Of a stretch of 64,000 nt of DNA, positions 25,520 to 33,424 are shown piece after piece (the stretch's first letter is position 1; each line of letters starts with the position of its first letter). Under the pieces are notes generated by a model. That model worked only from the letters and a program-made list of their open reading frames with translations. It searched no databases and was not told the DNA's origin. Both the position numbers and the translations under genes were made by a program. Source of the stretch: Halobacillus aidingensis (GTDB taxonomy: Bacteria > Bacillota > Bacilli > Bacillales > Halobacillaceae); assembly GCF_900104185.1 (NCBI RefSeq), contig NZ_FNIZ01000007.1, positions 1 through 64,000 of the forward strand. Reading direction: 5' to 3'.

Positions 25520-25549
25520 AACTTTGTACAGGTTATTCTGTACAAAGTT
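25520..25549. promoter_or_regulatory. perfect 12-bp palindrome upstream of the osmoprotectant ABC operon
   Basis: AACTTTGTACAG (25520-25531) and CTGTACAAAGTT (25538-25549) are exact complements around GTTATT. It sits 96 nt upstream of the first ABC gene. It is AT-rich for a terminator but is followed by TTATTT, so it could end the DUF421 transcript. Alternatively it is an operator for a GbsR/OpcR (MarR-type) regulator, which in Bacillus control opu genes. Confidence 0.5.
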
Positions 25550-25644
25550 TTATTTGTGTATAAACTTTTTTATGTGTAACATAGATAGCGTTTGCTAAAG
25601 AATGACTGATGAAACGTCATAGATTTAGGAGGTGCTCATCACAT

Positions 25645-26295
25645 ATGACCGATTTTTTAAATTATGTCCAACGAGAGTGGGGAACCATTTTTTCCTATAC
25701 GTTGGAACACTTGCAGCTCGTAGGAATTGCAATCGTCATCGCGATTTTGATTGGTGTTCCACTAGGAATTTATCTGACAACGAATAAGTATTTGGCAGAA
25801 ACCATTTTGCAAGTGGCATCCATCATCATCACGATTCCGAGTATCGCTCTTTTTGGGATCATGATTCCTGTCCTTTCTATGATCGGACAAGGGATAGGAT
25901 TTTTACCGGCGTTGATCGCTTTAGTCTTATATTCCCAATTGCCGATTATCAGAAACACATATACAGCCATTCAAAACGTAGACCCGAATATCAGAGATGC
26001 AGCGAAGGGAATCGGAATGACGACATTCCAACGTTTGACGAAGGTCGAAATCCCGAACGCTCTGCCATTGATCATGGCTGGTGTACGAACAGCTACGGTT
26101 TTGAATATTGGGATTGGTGCCATTGCAGCCTTTATCGGCTCTGGTGGCCTAGGGGTATTGATCAACTCCGGAATCAGCCGTGGGAATAGCAACATGGTGT
26201 TGGCTGGTGCGGTTTTCGTATCGTTACTCGCCTTAGTCGCTGATTTCATACTTAAATTTATTCAAGCGCGGATTACGCCAAAAGGAATCAAATAA
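25645..26295 (+). CDS. osmoprotectant (glycine betaine/choline-type) ABC transporter permease, OpuCB-like
   Basis: 216 residues, the length of OpuBB/OpuCB. Five to six helices with the permease EAA-type loop RDAAKGIGMTTFQRLTKVEIPNALPLI that contacts the ATPase. The ATG at 25645 has AGGAGGTG 10 nt upstream. It is the first gene of a four-gene operon (permease, ATPase, permease, binding protein). It acts in the membrane to import compatible solutes, important in saline habitats. Confidence 0.85.
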   Translation: MTDFLNYVQREWGTIFSYTLEHLQLVGIAIVIAILIGVPLGIYLTTNKYLAETILQVASIIITIPSIALFGIMIPVLSMIGQGIGFLPALIALVLYSQLPIIRNTYTAIQNVDPNIRDAAKGIGMTTFQRLTKVEIPNALPLIMAGVRTATVLNIGIGAIAAFIGSGGLGVLINSGISRGNSNMVLAGAVFVSLLALVADFILKFIQARITPKGIK

Positions 26296-26312
26296 AAGAA
26301 AGAGGTGGACGT

Positions 26313-27284
26313 ATGATTGAATTCAATGATGTAACGAAAATTTACGGTGGCGATGTAAAAGCCATCGATGACATTTCGATGACCGTGGAGGACGGAGAAT
26401 TCGTCATCCTGCTTGGGCCTTCCGGTTGTGGAAAAACGACATTGCTTCGAATGGTCAACCAGTTGGAGTCGATTTCCCAAGGAGATATTAAAATTCAAGG
26501 TCAGAATGTACGAGAGATGGACAAAATCAAAATGCGCCGGAATACAGGCTATGTCATTCAAAGCAATGGTCTGTTTCCAAACATGACGATTGAAGACAAT
26601 ACGATGATCGTTCCTGATCTGCTCGGCTGGGACCGGAAAAAGAAAAAAGATCGCTTCAATTACTTAATGGACCTTGTTGGTCTGAACCCTGATGATTACC
26701 GCAAACGATTTCCTCATGAACTCTCCGGTGGTCAGCAGCAGCGTGTAGGTGTCGCCCGTGCGATGGCTGCCGACCCACCAGTCATGCTTATGGACGAACC
26801 ATTCGGAGCTCTGGATCCGATCATCCGTGAAAAAGTCCAGGACGAATTTTTAGCGATTCAGAAAGAAGTGAAGAAGACGATTTTATTCGTCAGTCATGAC
26901 ATTGATGAAGCGGTTCGTATGGGGGATAAAATCGCGCTTCTTCGTGACGGAAAGGTGCAGCAATTCGATCGTCCATCTGAGCTGTTGATCCGTCCAAATA
27001 ATGATTTCGTATCCGACTTCGTAGGGAAAGATCGTGTTCTTCGCAGCATGTCCCTTTACAGCGTAGAAGATCTTGTCACGACTTTCGGACTGAAAAATAA
27101 GGAAGACACGATTACGGATACGAAAGAGATTTCCATTGATACTTCCCTTAGGATTGCGATCAGCATGCTGCTCAATCAGGAAGCGGATCAATTGGTGATC
27201 GTCGACCGCCAGGGGCAGGCGAAAGGGAGCCTGACTTTCGATTTGATTGAGAAATTTCTGCACCAAGAAGTGAAAGGCGCATAA
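26313..27284 (+). CDS. osmoprotectant ABC transporter ATP-binding protein, OpuCA-like
   Basis: 323 residues. Walker A GPSGCGKTT (about 38-46), Q-loop YVIQSNGLFP, signature LSGGQQQR (about 142), Walker B VMLMDEP and switch His in FVSHD. The C-terminal region after ~250 is short, with remnants of one CBS-like module (SIDTSLRIAISMLLNQEADQLVIVDRQGQAKGSLTFDLI). OpuCA-type proteins usually carry two CBS domains and are about 380 aa, so the ionic-strength or nucleotide sensor part is reduced here. Confidence 0.88.
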   Translation: MIEFNDVTKIYGGDVKAIDDISMTVEDGEFVILLGPSGCGKTTLLRMVNQLESISQGDIKIQGQNVREMDKIKMRRNTGYVIQSNGLFPNMTIEDNTMIVPDLLGWDRKKKKDRFNYLMDLVGLNPDDYRKRFPHELSGGQQQRVGVARAMAADPPVMLMDEPFGALDPIIREKVQDEFLAIQKEVKKTILFVSHDIDEAVRMGDKIALLRDGKVQQFDRPSELLIRPNNDFVSDFVGKDRVLRSMSLYSVEDLVTTFGLKNKEDTITDTKEISIDTSLRIAISMLLNQEADQLVIVDRQGQAKGSLTFDLIEKFLHQEVKGA

Positions 27285-27297
27285 AGGAGGAAAAAAG

Positions 27298-28050
27298 ATG
27301 AACGCAAAAAAAGTGACATCCTATGTCATCCGGCTCATCCTTTGGACCCTCGTCATCGCCTTCTTCTTTTGGGCGATCAGTGAGAACATGTTCGGCAAAA
27401 TTTTCGAAGAGCCCGGCAAGTTCATGGAGCTGCTTGGCAGACACTTGGAGCTCGTATCCATTTCCGCAGGGCTTGCGATTTTGACATCCGTGCCGCTCGG
27501 AATATTGATTACACGACCTTCGTTCCGTCGCTCAGAATGGCTCATCGTAAACATTGCCAACTTGGGCCAGACGATTCCGAGTCTGGCCGTTCTTGCCCTT
27601 GCTATGGGTTTCTTAGGAATTGGACTGAAAGCTGCCATCGTGGCGCTTTATATTTATTCATTATTGCCGATTCTGCAAAACACGATTGCCGGACTTGATT
27701 CCGTCCGTCCGGAAATGAAGGATGCAGCCAAAGGGATGGGGCTGACACCGGCACAGGTTTTATTCAAAATCGAATTGCCGGCGGCCGCTTCATCCATCAT
27801 TGCAGGCATCCGTACGGCCGTCGTCTTGAACATAGGTACGGCCGCTCTCGCTTATTTGATCGGTGGCGGCGGTCTAGGTGTCTGGATTTTTACAGGAATC
27901 CAATTGTTCGATAACCAGACACTGATCAGTGGAGCTGTCCCTGTAACGCTGCTCGCCGTCTTAGTTGACCTATTGTTCAGAGGTATCGAGTACTTGCTCG
28001 TTCCAAAAGGAATTCGCTTAGCACGTAAATCAGCAATGGAATCTGTTTAA
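27298..28050 (+). CDS. osmoprotectant ABC transporter permease, OpuCD-like
   Basis: A 250-residue second permease with about six helices, GQTIPSLAVLALAMGFLGIG and the cytoplasmic coupling loop KDAAKGMGLTPAQVLFKIELPAA. AAAGGAGG lies 9 nt before the ATG. It starts 13 nt after the ATPase. It forms the heterodimeric membrane channel with the first permease. Confidence 0.85.
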   Translation: MNAKKVTSYVIRLILWTLVIAFFFWAISENMFGKIFEEPGKFMELLGRHLELVSISAGLAILTSVPLGILITRPSFRRSEWLIVNIANLGQTIPSLAVLALAMGFLGIGLKAAIVALYIYSLLPILQNTIAGLDSVRPEMKDAAKGMGLTPAQVLFKIELPAAASSIIAGIRTAVVLNIGTAALAYLIGGGGLGVWIFTGIQLFDNQTLISGAVPVTLLAVLVDLLFRGIEYLLVPKGIRLARKSAMESV

Positions 28051-28066
28051 TCAGGAGGAATATTAT

Positions 28067-28969
28067 ATGAAAAAATTATGGATCGTTGTGACCGCACTCA
28101 TTCTAAGTGCATTCGTTTTGACAGCTTGTGGTGGAGATGAGAAAAAAGTGACAGTAGGTGCGAAGAACTTCACAGAGCAATTCCTACTTGCTCAAATGTC
28201 TACCATCATGCTTGAAGACAATGGATATACCGTTGAAGAAAAAAGTAATCTAGGAAGCTCAGCTTTACGTCAGGCGCTGACAAATGGGCAGGTTGACGTC
28301 TCTTGGGATTACACAGGGACAGGTCTTGTCACGTACTTAGGAGAAGAGCCGATTGCAGATAAGCAGGAAGCCTTTGAAACTGTGAAAAAAATGGACATGG
28401 AACGTAACGACGTTTATTGGACGAACCTATCTGATGTCAACAATACCTATACACTCGTCATGCAGCAAGATCAGGCAGAAGAGTTGGGCATTCAGTCCAT
28501 CAGTGACCTCGCCACATACATCAATGAAAATCCAGGAGAATTGAAATTCGGTACGGATGCAGAGTTCGCTGAGCGTGAAGACGGTCTCCCAGGCGTCGAA
28601 GAACTTTACGGATTTGAATTCGGGGACGAAAACGTTTCAGAAATGACATACGGTTTGCAGTACGATGCCATTGCCAATGATGAAGTGGATGTCGCTGTCG
28701 GTTTCTCTACAGACAGCCGTATCGAAGAATTGGACTTGATGAACTTGGAAGATGATAAGAGCTTTTTCCCTTCTTATAATGCCGCTCTTGTCATGACGAA
28801 CGAAACGCACGAAAACAAATCAGAAATTGAAGAAATCCTTGCACCTTTGACAGAACTCGATAGTGAAACGATGCGTAAATTGAACTATCAAGTAGATGTT
28901 GAGGAACGTTCGGTGAGAGAAGTGGCTGAGACGTTCCTAAGCGAGAATGGTTACTTGAGTGGAGAATAA
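28067..28969 (+). CDS. osmoprotectant-binding lipoprotein, OpuCC/OsmF-like
   Basis: 300 residues with signal peptide and lipobox LTAC (Cys at about 21). The mature part is an OpuAC/ProX-type type II binding protein: VTVGAKNFTEQFLLAQM at the start, VSWDYTGTGLVTYLG with the aromatic cage type region, and GLQYDAIANDEVDVAVGFSTD. It captures quaternary ammonium compounds outside the membrane and delivers them to the permeases. The binding protein as last gene differs from the B. subtilis opuC order (ATPase, permease, binding protein, permease). Confidence 0.87.
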   Translation: MKKLWIVVTALILSAFVLTACGGDEKKVTVGAKNFTEQFLLAQMSTIMLEDNGYTVEEKSNLGSSALRQALTNGQVDVSWDYTGTGLVTYLGEEPIADKQEAFETVKKMDMERNDVYWTNLSDVNNTYTLVMQQDQAEELGIQSISDLATYINENPGELKFGTDAEFAEREDGLPGVEELYGFEFGDENVSEMTYGLQYDAIANDEVDVAVGFSTDSRIEELDLMNLEDDKSFFPSYNAALVMTNETHENKSEIEEILAPLTELDSETMRKLNYQVDVEERSVREVAETFLSENGYLSGE

Positions 28970-28979
28970 TGGGAAGAAA

Positions 28980-29009
28980 GCAGACAACGATGCGTTGTCT
29001 GTTTTTTTT
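28980..29009 (+). terminator. terminator of the osmoprotectant ABC operon
   Basis: CAGACAACG (28981-28989) pairs with CGTTGTCTG (28993-29001) around a 3-nt loop, then eight T's. Confidence 0.9.
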
Positions 29010-29198
29010 GTATGGGAAACTTATTTCTTTTATTGTAAAGTTTCACAAATCCTTTGATGTAATTTGGAAAAATGTGTTTATTTTTGTAGGAGAAAGGTTA
29101 TAGAAGCCTAGGTGGAAAATAGTGGGATGTACAAGTCAGCTTCTGTCTCTACATAAACCAGCCTCTTTTTTTACCGAATACAATTCGGGAGTGTTTGG

Positions 29199-30107
29199 AT
29201 GTTAAAAAAGTGTAACCTGCTGTTTTTGAGTCTTTTGGTGTTGTTCCTGTTTCCGCTTCAAGTATTCGCGGCGGACATGTCGGCAGAGGAAGTGTTGAAG
29301 AAATCGAATGAAGCGATGAAGAATCTGGATAGCTATTCTATGAAACAAGTATCAAAATCGAAAATGCCGATGATGAATGAAGGAGAGGGAATGGAAACAA
29401 AAACCATGGCCGATGTTACTATGGATCCCTTCGCCTTTTATTTGAAGACAGAATTGGCGGGTGAGACGACGGAGTCTTATTTTACAGAAGAAGGGTACTA
29501 TAGTGAACTTTCAGGGCAAGGCTGGGTTCAGCTATCCGATGACTCCAGCCAGGAAATGATGATGTCGATGCTTGCTGAAGGTCAAATGGCGCAGGCGCTA
29601 CCTCTAGCCAAGGATATGAGTGTGGAAGAAAGTGATGGTTCCTATGTTCTTCAATATGAAGGAGATGGAGAGCAGCTTTTGGAAATGTCGATGAAGATGC
29701 TTCAGCAGGGAATGGGTTCTAGTGAAGGTGAAAGTGGTCTAAAGGAATTGGGTGAAGAACTGCTTGATAAAATCACAATCAATGACGTGACCTATAAAAT
29801 GACGATAGACAAAGAGAACCACTATTTAACGTCCACCCACGTTCAATTGGAAATGGAAATAGAAACGGAAGAAGGACCGCCGATGCCTGTCACTCAAGAG
29901 ACAGAAATGACATTGGATAATTTTAATGGCGTCGGAGAAATCGAAATCCCTCAAGAAGTGTTGGATAAGGCTCAACCGATTGAAGATGCAATCGGAGGCG
30001 AACTTCCTGATACAGCAAGCCCGCATTCAATGTATGCATTACTTGGCGCAACACTGGTGCTGTTTGCTGGAAGTGTTTTATTCATGAGAAAAAGATCTGT
30101 ACAATAA
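29199..30107 (+). CDS. cell-wall-anchored protein with LPDTA sorting signal (DUF6612/LppX-like)
   Basis: 302 residues: signal peptide (to about residue 24, ending VFAA), an extracellular domain with the lipoprotein-like start MSAEEVLKKSNEAMKNLDSYSM and many Met and acidic residues, and at 269-273 LPDTA followed by a hydrophobic helix and MRKRSVQ. This is a complete sorting signal. LPDT(A/S) is the pentapeptide of class D sortases of the B. subtilis YhcS type, and a class D sortase gene follows 57 nt downstream. Function of the surface domain unknown; a lipid- or peptide-binding fold is possible. Confidence 0.8.
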   Translation: MLKKCNLLFLSLLVLFLFPLQVFAADMSAEEVLKKSNEAMKNLDSYSMKQVSKSKMPMMNEGEGMETKTMADVTMDPFAFYLKTELAGETTESYFTEEGYYSELSGQGWVQLSDDSSQEMMMSMLAEGQMAQALPLAKDMSVEESDGSYVLQYEGDGEQLLEMSMKMLQQGMGSSEGESGLKELGEELLDKITINDVTYKMTIDKENHYLTSTHVQLEMEIETEEGPPMPVTQETEMTLDNFNGVGEIEIPQEVLDKAQPIEDAIGGELPDTASPHSMYALLGATLVLFAGSVLFMRKRSVQ

Positions 30108-30110
30108 AAT

Positions 30111-30137
30111 AAGAGCTGGGCTTAGGCCTGGCTCTTT
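30111..30137 (+). terminator. weak terminator or attenuator between anchored protein and sortase
   Basis: AAGAGC (30111-30116) pairs with GCTCTT (30131-30136), and GGC/GCC pairing lies inside. Only three T's follow, so partial read-through into the sortase gene is likely. Confidence 0.45.
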
Positions 30138-30164
30138 CATCCTTCAATTGACAAGGAGGCCATT

Positions 30165-30803
30165 ATGCTAAATAAAGTTCTGTTCATGCTTGTCGTTATA
30201 GGGTTTTCTTGTGCCGCTTACTTCACATTTCAATGGTGGGACTCCACCCAGGCTGTTGAAAAGGTGACAGAAGAGGAAATAAATGAATGGGAATCCCATG
30301 ATCAGGGAGAGGAACCGCCTCAAGTGGTGGTGAAAAATCATGACAAACCGAAACAACCTAGATATTCAAATGAACTACATAAGTTTGACAATGGGGAGAA
30401 AGTGGGGCGATTGATTATTCCACTTTTGAATAAAGGCTATTCCACCTATTGGGGCACGGATGAACAGTCGCTTCATCAAGGGGTCGGAATGTTCATTAGT
30501 AAATGGACGACGACACCTGATGAAAAGCGTCATACGGTCCTTAGCGGTCACCGGGAGACCGTTTTTACACAGCTTGGGGAAATTGAGAAAGGAGCACCGC
30601 TTTTTTATGAATATGAGGGAAAACGGTACAAGTATGAAGTTGAGAAAACCTGGGTCACGGACGAAGACGATCGATCCGTCATCGTCGACCACGAGGACCC
30701 GACTCTTACACTTACTACATGTTACCCTTTCGATTTCATAGGAAGTGCCCCGGAAAGGTTTATTGTACAGTCAAGGTTAGTCGATGTGCAGGAAATAGAA
30801 TGA
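30165..30803 (+). CDS. srtD: class D sortase
   Basis: 212 residues with an N-terminal membrane anchor (about 5-22), a charged linker and a sortase beta-barrel. The catalytic triad is His129 (LSGHRETVF), Cys186 (TLTTCYPF) and Arg198 (APERFIVQSRL). Class D enzymes cleave LPxTA-type signals and link proteins to peptidoglycan. AAGGAGG precedes the ATG. The immediately upstream gene carries LPDTA, making a dedicated enzyme-substrate pair likely, although other substrates may exist elsewhere. Confidence 0.87.
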   Translation: MLNKVLFMLVVIGFSCAAYFTFQWWDSTQAVEKVTEEEINEWESHDQGEEPPQVVVKNHDKPKQPRYSNELHKFDNGEKVGRLIIPLLNKGYSTYWGTDEQSLHQGVGMFISKWTTTPDEKRHTVLSGHRETVFTQLGEIEKGAPLFYEYEGKRYKYEVEKTWVTDEDDRSVIVDHEDPTLTLTTCYPFDFIGSAPERFIVQSRLVDVQEIE

Positions 30804-30955
30804 AACAGTGTTGAACGGAAGAACTTTGGCTCCTCTGTTCTTACTGAATCCTGCACAGGCACGGATCCAGGCTCTTTTACTGGTGAATCCCCACCCTTTA
30901 AATGTCAAAGGGCATAAAACCTTTTATACTACTGGTGAAGAAAGAGGGTCTGTGA

Positions 30956-31123
30956 ATGTCTGCTTTATTTCTTTTAGTAGGAATTCTAGGGTTGATTGTT
31001 TACGTATATTTCACAAGAAAAAGCTTTTTTTCTGATGAGCGGAATGTGAAATTGTGGATCATGTTGTTTGTTTTTTTGCCTCTGTTAGTTATGGGGTTGT
31101 GTATCTCCTTATCATTTAATTGA
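30956..31123 (+). CDS. small two-helix membrane protein (55 aa)
   Basis: An ATG at 30956 with AGAGGG 8 nt upstream opens a 55-codon frame: hydrophobic MSALFLLVGILGLIVYVYF, a charged loop TRKSFFSDERNVKL, and a second helix WIMLFVFLPLLVMGLCI. A TATACT box lies about 30 nt upstream. No family recognised. Short but well-formed. The 30804-30955 stretch shows nothing else convincing. Confidence 0.5.
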   Translation: MSALFLLVGILGLIVYVYFTRKSFFSDERNVKLWIMLFVFLPLLVMGLCISLSFN

Positions 31124-31279
31124 ATCTTTATCTTGTCATCATTCTTATAGGACAGATGCGATTTTACTCTGGCACCGACTGAAAAATGATACGTGGATGA
31201 GAGAGTTGGAAAAAGGAGTTTCTACATAAGGAAGTGCTTTTTGTGCAAACTAAGGGAAAACAGGGAGTAGGTGGAAACG

Positions 31280-32248
31280 ATGACGTTGTACCGGCTCGGT
31301 TATGTAGCGATGAGTGTGAATCTGCAGAACGCTTCACCATCTCAAACGATGACCTACAAACGATTTTCCGAAATTCGTGATGTTGAGGCAGCCAAGCGGA
31401 AGCTGGAACGGATTGCGAAATCAAACCTTCACAACTGTCTACGGTTATTAAAACATAATAAAGCTCATGATATTCATTTTTTCAGACTGAGTTCCCGACT
31501 TGTCCCCCTTGCTACGCATGAAGAGTTGCAAGGATGGGATTATTTGAATCCGATCAAGGAAGAACTTGCAGAATTAGGTGCTTTTGCGAAAGAAAACAAA
31601 ATGAGGTTGGATTTTCACCCCGATCACTTTGTGGTCATCAATTCTCCGACTCAAGGAATTTTTAAGACCTCGATGGGAGTGCTCAAATATCATTATCTGC
31701 TCCTCCATCATATGGGACTTGATCCGACTCATCGATGTGTTTTCCACCTTGGAGGAAGGTATAAGGACAAAGAAAAGTCGCTGGAGCGGTTCATCGAAAA
31801 TTGGGCAATGGTCCCATCCGGCATTCAAAAAACTGTAATGATTGAAAATGATGATACGTCCTACACGTTAGCAGATGGTCTTTATGTCTGTGAAAAATTG
31901 AACATTCCGCTTGTCTTTGACCTCCACCATCATTATGCGAACAATGAGGGAGAGAACTGGGAAGAACACTGGCCGCGGGTTGTCGGTACGTGGAGCCATT
32001 CCCCCCATCCTGTGAAAATGCATATTTCAAGCCCCAAGAGCGAAAAGGACTTTAAAAGTCATGCCGATTTCGTCGAGCTTGATATGTTTCTTGAATTTGT
32101 AAAGAAAACGAATGGCTCAACAGAGCAAATCGATTGCATGATTGAAGCGAAACAAAAAGATGAAGCCCTGTTCCGTCTTGTAGAAGAGCTGAAGCAGCAC
32201 CCGAACGTAGAGATGCAGGATGACAGTTCGTTTATTTGGAAAGATTAG
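31280..32248 (+). CDS. uvsE: UV damage endonuclease UvsE/UvdE
   Basis: 322-residue TIM-barrel endonuclease that nicks DNA 5' of UV photoproducts and other lesions, independent of UvrABC. Family marks: RLGYVAMSVNLQNASPSQTM at the start, HNCLRLLKHN, FHPDHFVVINSP, VMIENDDTSYT and FDLHHHYANN with metal-binding His/Glu/Asp. The ATG at 31280 has AGGTGG 5 nt upstream; an in-frame GTG at 31271 is the alternative. Convergent with a small - strand gene. Confidence 0.9.
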   Translation: MTLYRLGYVAMSVNLQNASPSQTMTYKRFSEIRDVEAAKRKLERIAKSNLHNCLRLLKHNKAHDIHFFRLSSRLVPLATHEELQGWDYLNPIKEELAELGAFAKENKMRLDFHPDHFVVINSPTQGIFKTSMGVLKYHYLLLHHMGLDPTHRCVFHLGGRYKDKEKSLERFIENWAMVPSGIQKTVMIENDDTSYTLADGLYVCEKLNIPLVFDLHHHYANNEGENWEEHWPRVVGTWSHSPHPVKMHISSPKSEKDFKSHADFVELDMFLEFVKKTNGSTEQIDCMIEAKQKDEALFRLVEELKQHPNVEMQDDSSFIWKD

Positions 32249-32266
32249 GTATCTATTGGAGCAGGC

Positions 32267-32470
32267 TCACTTATGAAAATCTCCTTGTTTCGCACGTTCA
32301 AGGCCTCTTTTGATCAATTTTTTCAGACGACGTTTGATTCTTAGAAAAGGGATGAGTCTGTCTTCTTTCATCAGTTCATAAGTCAGATGAGCGAATTCCT
32401 GTCTTTCTTCTGGCGTCAGAACGATGACTTCTGCAGGTTCTTTTTTAGGAAAAGGAATTAAATCTCCCAC
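32267..32470 (-). CDS. hypothetical basic protein (about 67 aa)
   Basis: Start taken at GTG 32470 because AAGGAGG is 8 nt upstream; the ATG at 32476 is only 2 nt from it. The product starts GDLIPFPKKEPAEVIVLTPEE and ends in a strongly basic helix (RIKRRLKKLIKRGLERAKQG) that could bind nucleic acid. No family recognised. Confidence 0.5.
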   Translation of the reverse strand: MGDLIPFPKKEPAEVIVLTPEERQEFAHLTYELMKEDRLIPFLRIKRRLKKLIKRGLERAKQGDFHK

Positions 32471-32548
32471 ACGCATCGCCTCCTTCTTAAACATTTATGC
32501 AGAAGGCTACATAAAATGCTCCAAATTAAATGTGGACAGAAAGGAAAG

Positions 32549-32599
32549 ATGCCCCACTTCTACTGAGTATGCGCTTGGTAGGAGGTGGGGCATTTTTTT
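32549..32599 (+). terminator. strong + strand terminator without an upstream + strand gene
   Basis: ATGCCCCACTTCTAC (32549-32563) pairs with GTAGGAGGTGGGGCAT (32578-32593), then seven T's. The nearest + strand gene (uvsE) ends 300 nt upstream, with a - strand gene between. It could end the uvsE transcript by read-through or a short RNA from around 32480. Confidence 0.7.
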
Positions 32600-32688
32600 A
32601 TGGGAGTAAGAGTGTAGAATGCTCATTCCATCTAAGAGAATACGGTTATAGAGAACGGGTTGCCGGACATGGTGTCATAGATTCAGCA

Positions 32689-32697
32689 TGGTATAAT
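32689..32697 (+). promoter_or_regulatory. extended -10 promoter of the HNH gene
   Basis: TGGTATAAT is a full extended -10 (TGnTATAAT), 57 nt before the HNH start codon. No good -35 is seen, as is common with extended -10 promoters. Confidence 0.5.
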
Positions 32698-32753
32698 GGA
32701 AAGGAATGGTTATTGTATCGGAATTTATCAACTAGGTTCTAAGGGAGGTTGCT

Positions 32754-33332
32754 ATGTCTGATTTTAGGTTAACCATAGAGATCCGAAAGCCTTCTTATGC
32801 GCAGAATAAAACGGTAAGGGATTCAATTCCTCGTTCCTTATGGAATTCTGTACGGTACCATGTCCTTAAGAAAAGCGATTTTAAATGCCGAATATGTGGC
32901 TTTCATGATGAAGAGAAACTGCATGCGCATGAAGTCTGGGAATATGACGAAGAAAAGTTCCTGCTGATTCTAAAAGATATACAGTCTTTGTGCAGGTCCT
33001 GCCATGATTTAAAGCATATTCACCATGTTGGACATAGAAGTAAGAAAAATAACTTTGTCATGCGAAATTTAAAGAAACATTTTATAAAGGTCAATGAATG
33101 TACAGAGAAAGATTTTCGAAGGCATTATCGAAATCAGTTAGCAAAGAGTACGGCGGAACCAGTGAAAAGGTCTGTGGAAGACTTAATAGAAGTAAGGGAA
33201 ATAAGGGAAAGAGAAGCGTTTCTGAAGGAACAAGATTGGAAATTTATGATTGGAAGAGATGTTCCATTAGCTAACGAGATTGAGTCGAAACTCGATAAAA
33301 AAGGGTTACTCTATGTGAGAGAAAGTCAATAG
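32754..33332 (+). CDS. HNH endonuclease-family protein
   Basis: 192 residues. Zinc-knuckle pairs CRICGF (about residue 44) and CRSCHDLKH (about 81) flank HAHEVWEYDEE, giving the HNH/betabetaalpha-metal arrangement. The rest (about 100-192) is basic and helical without a recognised domain. AAGGGAGG lies upstream of the ATG. No methyltransferase or other restriction gene is adjacent, so a role in restriction is not supported; solitary HNH proteins in Bacillaceae are mostly uncharacterised. Confidence 0.7.
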   Translation: MSDFRLTIEIRKPSYAQNKTVRDSIPRSLWNSVRYHVLKKSDFKCRICGFHDEEKLHAHEVWEYDEEKFLLILKDIQSLCRSCHDLKHIHHVGHRSKKNNFVMRNLKKHFIKVNECTEKDFRRHYRNQLAKSTAEPVKRSVEDLIEVREIREREAFLKEQDWKFMIGRDVPLANEIESKLDKKGLLYVRESQ

Positions 33333-33379
33333 CTCGAATTTAATTCATACACGATAGAGAACGATACAACAACAAGCAA

Positions 33380-33416
33380 AACAAACGTGCGTTGATATAC
33401 GCACGTTTGTTTTTTT
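33380..33416. terminator. terminator between HNH gene and acyl-CoA dehydrogenase
   Basis: AACAAACGTGC (33380-33390) pairs with GCACGTTTGTT (33401-33411), followed by T's; A's on the other side make it bidirectional for the convergent genes. Confidence 0.88.
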
Positions 33417-33424
33417 AGTGAGAC

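Noticed and set aside
30808-31035. 75-codon ORF downstream of the sortase
   Set aside because: No ribosome site; it overlaps the better-supported 55-codon membrane protein at 30956-31123.
32754-33332. Restriction-modification system around the HNH protein
   Set aside because: No methyltransferase or specificity gene is adjacent; only the HNH fold can be supported.
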